In this document: piece after piece, positions 8,796-15,402 of the stretch | Layout of the letters: each line of letters starts with the position of its first letter | Numbering within the stretch: the stretch's first letter is position 1 | Assembly: GCA_019308525.1 (NCBI GenBank) | Contig: JAFDIC010000026.1 | Span: 1-20,230, forward strand | Length of the DNA: 20,230 bases | From: Deltaproteobacteria bacterium | GTDB lineage: Bacteria; Desulfobacterota; DSM-4660; Desulfatiglandales; HGW-15 | Direction: 5' to 3' | Made by a program: the position numbers and the translations under genes | The notes under the pieces: generated by a model | What the model saw: the letters and a program-made list of their open reading frames with translations, nothing else | The model's database searches: none | Told to the model about the DNA's origin: nothing

Positions 8796-9308
8796 ATGAG
8801 GAAAAAGCAATACGGGTTTGATTTTTCCCCCAATCGGTGTGTGCAGTGCAATGCCTGCGAAGTAGCCTGTAAGAGTTGGCACGGTATCGAACTGGGAGTG
8901 CGATGGAGGAGAGTTACGAGCCTTTGGCACGGAGAATACCCCCATGTTATTACGAGAGCTATCTCAATGTCTTGCATGCATTGCGGGGATCCGGCATGTG
9001 AGAGGGTTTGTCCGAGCGGAGCGATATCCAAGAGCGAAGAAGGCATCGTCACAGTGAATCAAGATATGTGCATTGGTTGTCGATCTTGTTTCTTGGCATG
9101 CCCCTTCGGCATTCCGGCATTTGGTGCGAACGGTAAAATGCAGAAGTGTAGTTTGTGCCTAGACCGTTTGGAGGACGGCAAGGAACCGATCTGTGTGGCT
9201 ACATGTCCTACAGGCGCGCTTTCCTTTGGTACGATAGAAGATCTGGCCCTGCAAAAGGCCGCAAGAGTAGCAGCCAGATTCTTGACATCCTTGAAGGGGG
9301 GATGTTGA
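8796..9308 (+). CDS. Four-cluster ferredoxin-like electron-transfer subunit (DmsB/PhsB type)
   Basis: Counting from the ATG at 8796, the 170-residue protein has sixteen Cys in the four classic groups: 15/18/21/25, 60/63/68/72, 92/95/98/102 and 118/121/133/137. That predicts four 4Fe-4S clusters forming a wire to the molybdenum subunit. The opening MRKKQYGFDFSPNRCVQC matches usual DmsB-type starts, and GGAG (8784-8787) lies 8 nt upstream. An earlier ATG at 8724 overlaps the preceding stop in an ATGA pattern and would add 24 residues with no family likeness; it may serve for coupling. No NrfD/DmsC-type membrane gene follows: 205 bp later a convergent kinase ends. The electron partner is thus probably soluble or encoded elsewhere. 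Confidence 0.93.
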   Translation: MRKKQYGFDFSPNRCVQCNACEVACKSWHGIELGVRWRRVTSLWHGEYPHVITRAISMSCMHCGDPACERVCPSGAISKSEEGIVTVNQDMCIGCRSCFLACPFGIPAFGANGKMQKCSLCLDRLEDGKEPICVATCPTGALSFGTIEDLALQKAARVAARFLTSLKGGC

Positions 9309-9474
9309 GTTTGTCGATGAACCAGATTTCCGCCATTGAGTGTTTCAAAATCTACCACCCTGTGGCCTCCGTCCAAAAGTAAACGAAAAAGTGACTTGCC
9401 TGATGGCTTGTCTGGCTTTCGGAAGTCTCCCAGAGTTCTGCATTACCATTCATCAAGTCTTGGCGAGGGTTCCG

Positions 9475-9508
9475 CAAAGCCCTGCTTGCTTTGGCCCACC
9501 GGGCTTTG
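9475..9508. terminator. Inverted repeat between convergent genes, possible terminator
   Basis: CAAAGCCC (9475-9482) pairs perfectly with GGGCTTTG (9501-9508) around an 18-nt loop. It lies after the ferredoxin-like subunit and just past the stop of the convergent sensor kinase. No T tract follows on either strand, so it is at best a weak bidirectional terminator. I see nothing else in 9309-9513. Confidence 0.35.
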
Positions 9509-9513
9509 AGGCG

Positions 9514-12336
9514 CTATGGGCGCTCTGACGAATCTTGTTGGATTTCAGGTAGCGAGAGGTAAAAGGTAGTGCCCTTTCCCACCTCGGACTCAAACTTGAG
9601 TTCACCCCTATGCTCTTTTACGATCTTCTGGGTAACCGGAAGGCCCAGCCCTGTTCCCTTGCTCCCCTTGGTGCTGAAAAAGCCCGTAAAGAGCTTTTGC
9701 TTCACCTTTTCATCCATGCCAATCCCGTTGTCCTGGACCTTAAACCGTACCGCCCAGCCTTCGGGCTTGTCAGTCTTAACAATCACCTTTCCTTCTCCCG
9801 ACATAATGCCTTCCATGGTACAGGCGTCTATGGCGTTGCTGATAAGGTTCAGCAAGCACCTGTGAATTGCGGTCCTGTCCATGCAAACAGGTTCAAGACC
9901 GTCCATGAGATCAGGAATCAGGGCCACGCCCACGGACTTTGCACGCTCTGTCATGAGTTCTATGACGTCCAGTACCAGTTCGTTGGGGTCCACCATTTCA
10001 TATTCTGGTTGTCTGTCCTTGGAGTAGACAAGCATGTCCATGACTATGTGGGATATCTGATCAATGTTCTTCTCAACGATCCGCCATCCATTGGCCACCA
10101 GGTCCAAGTCCTTCTTTTTCATTCCCGAGTTGATAACATAGGCGCCGCCTTTCAACCCGTTGAGTATGTTTTTGATATAGTGGGCAAGACCTGCAACGGT
10201 CTGTCCTATGGCCGCCATCCTTTCGGCCTGCTCTTTTTCCTTTTGGAGCTTGAGAATTTCTCTTAGATCCTGAATGGAGACCACGCTGCCCACTTCTTTG
10301 CCGCCCTCGTAGAGTAATGTTCCAGACAGCCTGACTGGTATGGAGTTGCCTGCTCTGTCAATGAATTCCATTTGCATATTAATGATCTTTCCCCTGGGAC
10401 CAAAGGCATCGCTGTAAAACGCCTTCCTGATATTCTTGACGGTTTCCTTGGATAGGATCTCCTGGTATTTCATTTTCCCGGTGATGGATTCAGGGGAATA
10501 GCCGAGGAGTTCCTCTGCGGCCCTATTGAAGATAACGATCTTGCCTTCTGCATCAGTAGCAATGATACCATCGATGGAATTCTGGATAAGGTTTTGGACA
10601 AAGGCCTCGCGCCTCTTCAGTTCCTGCGTCATCCTCACGCGCTCTGTGAAGTCCTGGTAGGTGACTATGGCTCCCTGGATTCGGCCGGAATCATCTCTGA
10701 TTGGAGCAGCGTTGAAGTAAAGGTAGGTGCCCCCTTCCCCGAGGTGCTCGAAGTAATGTTCGGCCTCGTACGCCCCCTCCACCATTGTAGACTTTCGCAA
10801 GTTCATGCGTTCATAAAGCTTATGGATCATCTCGATGTCATTGTCGATTATGAGGTCTGCAAGGAGGGGTCTTTTGTAAGCATAAAAGGGCTTCCACTGG
10901 TTGTCTGTTCCAATCATCTCCTCGCTGCTGAAATTGGTCAGTTTTTCGAGCGCCTTGTTCCAGTAAGTGATCTTGTGGCTACGGTCAAGCACGAACATGG
11001 GAATGGGAGAGCCATAGATGATTCCCTCTGCGTATTTTTTTTGCCTGAGGGTCTCTTGTTGAGATGCCTTCAACTCCCTTGTCCTCTCCTCCACCTCCTT
11101 CTCTAGGCGCTCGGAGTAAAGCTTCCGTGACTCTTCCAGTTTCTTCCTGACTGAGATATCCCTGATTATGCCCTGGAATAGTTTCTCCTCCTCGAGCCAG
11201 CTTATACTGACCTCTACAGGCAGGGGGTCGCCGTTTCTTTTCACGAAATCCATCTCCACGCATACGGACCCCATGATTTCAAGGTCTCCAAGGAAATCAG
11301 ACAGGATCTCGCTGGAGGTGCTCGTGGCTAGCTGGGCAATCCTCATGCCCTCGAATTCCTTCATGGAGTAACCCAACATCTGGCGGAGTGTGAGATTGGT
11401 CTCAATTATCTTTCCCTCCAGGTCGAAGAGCACTATACCGTCTCGGGCGGCCTGAAAAAGGTTCCTGTATTTCTTCTGGGAGTTCTCCAGGTCAAGTTCA
11501 AGCCTCTTCCTGTGGGTGATATCGTTCATGCTCACGATGCATCTCGTGTATTCCCCACGGTCGTCCCTGAGCGCGCTGTAATTGGCCTCGTAGTATCTTT
11601 CTTCACCGTTTCGGCTGAACATCAATTCCTTGCGGACTATCCTGCGGGGATCGCGACCCAATTCCATAACGGGGCAGAAAGAAGGTTCACAGGGGTCTTT
11701 ACGATCAAAGATTATCTCGTAGCAGTGTTTGCCTGTTACGGTTTCAAGGCCACTCCCAAAGAGATCGAAAAAAGTCTTATTGGAGCTTTCGATATGATAG
11801 TCTTTGTCAACCACAAGGACTGCCTCCACAAGGCCGTTGAGGATCCTTTCGGTATTGTCCCGTTCAGCCTTGATCCGGGCTTCGGCCTCTTTCTCGGCAC
11901 GGAGCTTTTCCTCCTCCACGTTGAGCATGTCCATGAAAAGCCTCGATACCGCCTTTATCTGGGCCTTTGCCTCACTCTCCGGTATCAATTTTTCCTGTTG
12001 AAGATGGGTGATGTCCCAAAAGAGCTTTGACACTGTATGGTCCATGAAGTGGACATGGGAAGGCTTTTCCTGAAGAATGGCTGCGCTGGTACCTGGGTCC
12101 CCCGTAAGCTCCATTATGAGATTGAGGTCTTTCAGGGAGAAAAGCTCGCGGTAGTCGGTAGTGGTAAATAAGCCCAACTGCCTGGCCCGCCGCATGCCAG
12201 GGGCATTAGGGTCAATATCCGCTACCCCCAGAAGGTTTATTTGCAAGGGGCGGTGTTGCTTGGCCGTCAGCATGTTGATTATTGCCAGCCCGGCGTTCCC
12301 TGCCCCCACGATTGCAGCATTGAACCTATGATCCAT
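9514..12336 (-). CDS. Sensor histidine kinase with N-terminal Rossmann-like domain and four PAS domains
   Basis: This 940-residue protein has no membrane segment. Residues about 5-110 look like an NAD(P)-binding Rossmann fold: strand AAIVGAGNAG with the GxGxxG loop at 11-16, then LLGVADIDPNAPG with an acidic end to strand 2, and a LIMELTGD strand. A charged coiled coil (110-165) leads to PAS1 (about 160-285), PAS2 (290-400), a second coiled coil, PAS3 (435-565) and PAS4 (575-695). PAS1 has three Cys in HCYE...DPCEPSFCP (205, 216, 221), suggestive of redox or metal sensing. The kinase core has an H-box LAHYIKNIL (His719), an N-box NLISNAIDAC, a DNGIGMD box and GTGLGLPVTQKI. No response regulator is adjacent. 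The ATG follows GGAGGAG at a longish 13 nt. It ends convergently with the molybdoenzyme operon. Confidence 0.88.
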   Translation of the reverse strand: MDHRFNAAIVGAGNAGLAIINMLTAKQHRPLQINLLGVADIDPNAPGMRRARQLGLFTTTDYRELFSLKDLNLIMELTGDPGTSAAILQEKPSHVHFMDHTVSKLFWDITHLQQEKLIPESEAKAQIKAVSRLFMDMLNVEEEKLRAEKEAEARIKAERDNTERILNGLVEAVLVVDKDYHIESSNKTFFDLFGSGLETVTGKHCYEIIFDRKDPCEPSFCPVMELGRDPRRIVRKELMFSRNGEERYYEANYSALRDDRGEYTRCIVSMNDITHRKRLELDLENSQKKYRNLFQAARDGIVLFDLEGKIIETNLTLRQMLGYSMKEFEGMRIAQLATSTSSEILSDFLGDLEIMGSVCVEMDFVKRNGDPLPVEVSISWLEEEKLFQGIIRDISVRKKLEESRKLYSERLEKEVEERTRELKASQQETLRQKKYAEGIIYGSPIPMFVLDRSHKITYWNKALEKLTNFSSEEMIGTDNQWKPFYAYKRPLLADLIIDNDIEMIHKLYERMNLRKSTMVEGAYEAEHYFEHLGEGGTYLYFNAAPIRDDSGRIQGAIVTYQDFTERVRMTQELKRREAFVQNLIQNSIDGIIATDAEGKIVIFNRAAEELLGYSPESITGKMKYQEILSKETVKNIRKAFYSDAFGPRGKIINMQMEFIDRAGNSIPVRLSGTLLYEGGKEVGSVVSIQDLREILKLQKEKEQAERMAAIGQTVAGLAHYIKNILNGLKGGAYVINSGMKKKDLDLVANGWRIVEKNIDQISHIVMDMLVYSKDRQPEYEMVDPNELVLDVIELMTERAKSVGVALIPDLMDGLEPVCMDRTAIHRCLLNLISNAIDACTMEGIMSGEGKVIVKTDKPEGWAVRFKVQDNGIGMDEKVKQKLFTGFFSTKGSKGTGLGLPVTQKIVKEHRGELKFESEVGKGTTFYLSLPEIQQDSSERP

Positions 12337-12442
12337 AGCCGGCCTGAAGCTCCTCCGCGTGGAGATAGATAGCGCTGAATGGATCCATCATAATCAGGGT
12401 GTCGAAAATTCTTGAAAAAAGCTGAGACATCATAAATTTTGT

Positions 12443-12472
12443 ATTATATATACGGTGTCCTAGTCAACTCAA
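12443..12472 (-). promoter_or_regulatory. Candidate sigma-70 promoter for the Rossmann-PAS kinase
   Basis: On the minus strand TTGAGT (12472-12467) and TATAAT (12448-12443) are spaced 18 bp apart, giving a leader of about 100 nt before the ATG at 12336. The surrounding AT-rich patch (12431-12452) could also serve the divergent scaffold gene, for which I found no well-spaced pair. Confidence 0.4.
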
Positions 12473-12558
12473 ACCTTTTCCTTCACCGATCAAAGGTATG
12501 GATGCTGAATTGCAAAGCCGTAAATTAGTAGAGAATCTCCCACGGAGGCAGGCAGATC

Positions 12559-13014
12559 ATGGACAGGGAAACGGAGTTGTTTATCAATGACATCCTGGCC
12601 GGGATTCAGAGGGAAATGGAGCAGGCCTTTGGTAAGACCGCCTATGAGCGGTGGAAGGCACCATTGTTCATGGACAGACTGGAAGAGCCTGATGGGTACG
12701 CATGCTTGATGGGGATATGTGGCGATTCCATGGAGATATCACTGAAGTTTGAAGGTGATAGGGTCAAGGAGGCCCGTTATCTTTCGGATGGATGTGGCTC
12801 AAGCTCTGTCTGCGCTTCCTTTGCTGCGGAGATCGCCATAGGCAGGTCCCCGGGCGAAATCTCACGGGTAACAGGAGATGACATCATTGAAAGGATGGGC
12901 TCGATTCCTGCCGAGGATAGGCACTTGGCGGACCTTGCGGCACAGACCCTGAAGGCGGCTGCAAGGGACTATGAAGGCAAGAGAGGCATAGAAGGCGGGG
13001 AGAAAGCCCGTTGA
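12559..13014 (+). CDS. IscU/NifU N-domain-like scaffold protein lacking the third ligand Cys
   Basis: This 151-residue protein follows the IscU/NifU N-terminal pattern, the scaffold on which Fe-S clusters are assembled. CGDSM (Cys54, Asp56) corresponds to the first ligand loop with its characteristic Asp, and DGCGSSSVCASF (Cys79) to the second. The third ligand, normally in an HCSxLA motif, is replaced: the matching segment reads RHLADLAAQTL with Leu123 after the His. Cys85 is an extra thiol that might compensate. It could be a specialised carrier or a regulator rather than a full scaffold. GGAGG (12544-12548) lies 10 nt before the ATG. The gene stands alone, with no iscS, nifS or iscA beside it, divergent from the large kinase and convergent with the CBS gene. 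Confidence 0.8.
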   Translation: MDRETELFINDILAGIQREMEQAFGKTAYERWKAPLFMDRLEEPDGYACLMGICGDSMEISLKFEGDRVKEARYLSDGCGSSSVCASFAAEIAIGRSPGEISRVTGDDIIERMGSIPAEDRHLADLAAQTLKAAARDYEGKRGIEGGEKAR

Positions 13015-13021
13015 TAAATCT

Positions 13022-13034
13022 CCAGGGCCCCTGG
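13022..13034. terminator. Short GC palindrome between convergent genes
   Basis: CCAGGG and CCCTGG surround a single C just after the scaffold stop. A 1-nt loop would open in RNA to a shorter stem, and no T tract follows, so a terminator role is only possible. Confidence 0.2.
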
Positions 13035-13072
13035 CGATGGACCGGCGGGGGACAATATGGCAGCCTCGCGGC

Positions 13073-13651
13073 CTAACCCGATCCAGGCTCCTCGCAGCGC
13101 CTTTTCATTGTCTGAAAGATCTCCTTGAACACATCCGTGAGCCTGAGGATGCCGACGATGTCTCCGGCCCTTGTGACGAGGAGTGACTGGTGCTGTCCCA
13201 TTACCAACCGGTGTATCGCTTCACAGAGGGTTGCATCTTCCTCCACGTATTCCCCCTCGGTCGGCGTGTACATGAACTCCTTGACCTTCATTACCGCGGC
13301 CCTACAACACATTTCAGTGAAGGAGCTTTCACATAGATGGAATTGTTCCATCATTGACTTGAGGAACTGGGGACTGAATCCAGCCCGGGACAGGGTCCTC
13401 ATGTCACCCATTTCCTGGTACTTGGGCTCGAGGGCCTTCAGGACATCGAGCTGGCTGATCTTGCCGACGATCTTTCCATCCTTGTCGTACACCAGGATGG
13501 CCCTGTGAAGATAATGGTAGCGCTTGCGGTCCAGCTCTTCCTGCGCCCTTTCAAGTTCCATAACGGCCTCGTAAAGGGTGTCCTCTTCGCTGACCGTGGC
13601 GTATTCCTCCAAGGGCACCATGATATCTGAAACGGTAATGATTTCTTCCAT
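13073..13651 (-). CDS. Tandem CBS-domain protein
   Basis: This 192-residue soluble protein has two CBS motifs, which usually bind adenine nucleotides to sense energy state. CBS1 spans about residues 8-72 (VSDIMVPLEEYATVSEEDTLYEAV, then AILVYDKDGKIVGKISQLDVLKAL). CBS2 spans about 124-183 (VKEFMYTPTEGEYVEEDATLCEAI, then SLLVTRAGDIVGILRLTDVFKEI). The linker has a cysteine pair (EMCCRAAV). The ATG follows GAGAGGA at 6 nt. It lies downstream of, and on the same strand as, the ATP-grasp gene but 328 bp away, so it probably has its own promoter. A functional link to that nucleotide-dependent enzyme is inference from position. No effector domain is attached. Confidence 0.88.
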   Translation of the reverse strand: MEEIITVSDIMVPLEEYATVSEEDTLYEAVMELERAQEELDRKRYHYLHRAILVYDKDGKIVGKISQLDVLKALEPKYQEMGDMRTLSRAGFSPQFLKSMMEQFHLCESSFTEMCCRAAVMKVKEFMYTPTEGEYVEEDATLCEAIHRLVMGQHQSLLVTRAGDIVGILRLTDVFKEIFQTMKRRCEEPGSG

Positions 13652-13750
13652 TGCGGTCCTCTCTATTGCAGCATTCGCTCCGGCTTGCGGGGTCCCTACA
13701 CTCTTTCCGGGTAGGTCCTAGGCCGGAGGCCAGGATCGAAACCGAGACCT

Positions 13751-13780
13751 TTTACTTGTATCAATCGACAGTATTATTAT
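13751..13780 (+). promoter_or_regulatory. Weak candidate promoter for an intergenic RNA
   Basis: TTTACT (13751-13756) precedes TATTAT, which can be read at 13772-13777 (15-bp gap) or 13775-13780 (18-bp gap). It points toward the terminator-like hairpin at 13923-13979. The -35 match is poor, and the AT patch may instead serve the CBS gene on the other strand. Confidence 0.22.
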
Positions 13781-13922
13781 CCCATCCTGCGGAGGTTATC
13801 TTGAAGTTTTCCTATATTCCGTGCCTCTTTCCCCGGTTGATGTCAAGGAAATAATGGGGGTGAAAAATATCTCCCGGGGATCACGCTAAGAGAAGAATAG
13901 GTAGGAATAAGAGATAATCGCT

Positions 13923-13979
13923 GCGGTTGTCGGCATAGGGCTCTCCGATCCGATGGTCCCATGCCGGCAATCGCCTTTT
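13923..13979 (+). terminator. Rho-independent terminator-like hairpin with T tract
   Basis: GCGGTTGTCGGCATAGGG (13923-13940) pairs with CCCATGCCGGCAATCGC (13958-13974) across 17 positions with one bulged A, followed by a C and TTTT (13976-13979). Two of the pairs are G-U only if the plus strand is transcribed; on the minus strand they become A-C mismatches. Structure and T tract therefore agree that it terminates plus-strand RNA. No plus-strand gene lies directly upstream. It may also back up the end of the ATP-grasp gene, whose stop is adjacent. Confidence 0.5.
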
Positions 13980-15212
13980 CTATAGTCGATAGAGAGTAGG
14001 CCTTTCCTCTTCGTCCAGCACAATAGCGACGGTGTCTCCGGTCTTGAATCCTAGGCGCCTGAGCTTCTTTACGACTGTTTCATCCCTTTCAGCACGCCAG
14101 TAGACGGACCACAGCGGGTTTCGGACAGTTGCAATCCCGTAAGCCTCATGGCCCCCCAGGTTAAGCCGAATCTTGTCCTTGGATATCAGGGTATCGGCCT
14201 CCGCCAGGAAATAGTCCCTCTTGTAAGTGTTTTTTCGAAGTGCCTTGGAGAGTTCCTTTTGCAGCTCGGGAGCATTGTCCAGGTAGTGATTGGCGATTTG
14301 ATAGAGGTCATCAGGTACGTTAATGGACAGTCCAAGGACGGCGAACCTTTCATGTTTCAATGCGAAATCTTCCAGTTCCGTCTCATAGGAGGAAACAATA
14401 CGGATGATGTCTTCCAGCTCCGGCCTCGGGTCTTCCCAGCCATGGACCAGGTTTTCACACTTGTCTATTACCTTCATATAGAGGTTTTGCTGGTCCATGA
14501 CATAGATGGTGCGTTCACGGTAGTTGCGTCTCTTTCTTATCCTCTTTACCCCGTCCAGCTTGATTGACCTTATGATTTCGAGGGTCTCAACGTTGGAGAT
14601 ATCCTTGGCCTGGACGACGAAGATCTCGCCCTCTTCACAGATGAGAAATTCTATTTCGCACCTGAAACCCAGGTGCCCCTGTATGCGGATGGAGAGCTCA
14701 AGCAATTTGCGGTCGTGGGGCGTATAGGTGATGAAAGGATCATTATAGAACTTTGTTGCCCTGTCTCTTTTGCAATAGCCAAATTCCCAGTGATCTCCCA
14801 GCAACTTGGCCATGACGTTGTCCCCTTCGATGAACTGCATCACAATGATCCCCATTTCATCGGGGTCAATTTCCGGGGCGTTGTTGAACCTCTGTTGTCG
14901 AAGGATGGTAAGCCCGCGCGCGGTCTTGGCAAGATGGATTATCTTTTCCCTGGCGTACTTGATTCCAGCCAGGTCGGCATAGGTCTCCAAGGAATCAAAG
15001 GTTCCACCCTTGTAAAACTCTTCGTGGGGATGAGCGCTACGAGCTATGACCTTGTAACTATCGGAGTGTCTGTTTAGGAAGTCTTCGAGCTCGCCGAAAT
15101 TCTCGTTGCAGAAGTCGGCGGCAGATAGATAGACGAAATCCGGCACATTGAAGCCGCCATCTCTCAGTCTTTCAAGTAGCCTAGCCTTCTCTGGTAAGTT
15201 GTCTTCTTGCAC
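13980..15212 (-). CDS. Free-standing PEP synthase/PPDK N-terminal-like ATP-grasp protein
   Basis: The 410-residue protein resembles the nucleotide-binding domain of PEP synthase and pyruvate phosphate dikinase (PPDK_N). VIARSAHPHEE....GTFDSLET (about 54-77) matches the family's RSSA.EDLPGASFAGQ.ET segment. GIIVMQFIEGDNVMAKLL matches the I.VQ.MV strand, and CEIEFLICEEGEIFVVQAKDI matches the DIEWA...G.IYILQARP motif that ends the ATP site. The swivelling phospho-His domain and the PEP/pyruvate barrel are absent, so it cannot carry out the complete PEP synthase reaction alone. The C-terminal 170 residues are unassigned. The start is a GTG with AGGG 5 nt and GAGG 11 nt upstream. A CBS protein follows at a distance. 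The function may be nucleotide-dependent phosphotransfer to an unknown acceptor; this is inference. Confidence 0.8.
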   Translation of the reverse strand: MQEDNLPEKARLLERLRDGGFNVPDFVYLSAADFCNENFGELEDFLNRHSDSYKVIARSAHPHEEFYKGGTFDSLETYADLAGIKYAREKIIHLAKTARGLTILRQQRFNNAPEIDPDEMGIIVMQFIEGDNVMAKLLGDHWEFGYCKRDRATKFYNDPFITYTPHDRKLLELSIRIQGHLGFRCEIEFLICEEGEIFVVQAKDISNVETLEIIRSIKLDGVKRIRKRRNYRERTIYVMDQQNLYMKVIDKCENLVHGWEDPRPELEDIIRIVSSYETELEDFALKHERFAVLGLSINVPDDLYQIANHYLDNAPELQKELSKALRKNTYKRDYFLAEADTLISKDKIRLNLGGHEAYGIATVRNPLWSVYWRAERDETVVKKLRRLGFKTGDTVAIVLDEEERPTLYRL

Positions 15213-15290
15213 TTGCCCTATTCCTCAAGGTGTCACATCCACCATACACGAGAAAGGCGTCTGTTTCCAGGATGAAATGAGGCAGGATCT

Positions 15291-15358
15291 ATGGCACGGA
15301 TGATAGAGACATGTTTTGGCAATCAAGGCACCTTGATTGCCAAGAATAGCCGTGCCAT
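15291..15358. repeat. Nested perfect inverted repeats ahead of the ATP-grasp gene
   Basis: An inner perfect palindrome has 13-bp arms, TTGGCAATCAAGG (15316-15328) and CCTTGATTGCCAA (15331-15343), with only CA between them. Outside it, ATGGCACGG (15291-15299) pairs perfectly with CCGTGCCAT (15350-15358). The element sits in the 190-bp gap between the sigma-54 regulator stop (15403) and the ATP-grasp start (15212), both on the minus strand. No T tract follows on either strand, so a simple intrinsic terminator is not supported. An operator, an attenuator-like RNA or a mobile repeat are alternatives. Confidence 0.6.
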
Positions 15359-15402
15359 CCGTGCAACCCGCGCCAAGAACATTTCCCTGCCCATGGCGGG
15401 GC

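Noticed and set aside
9610..10266. A 218-codon plus-strand open frame inside the Rossmann-PAS kinase
   Set aside because: It is antisense to the conserved HisKA/HATPase core and carries no family motif.
15334..15354. Minus-strand TGGCAC followed by TTCTTGGC as a sigma-54 promoter for the ATP-grasp gene
   Set aside because: The GG-to-GC spacing is wrong. The bases are better explained by the nested inverted repeats.
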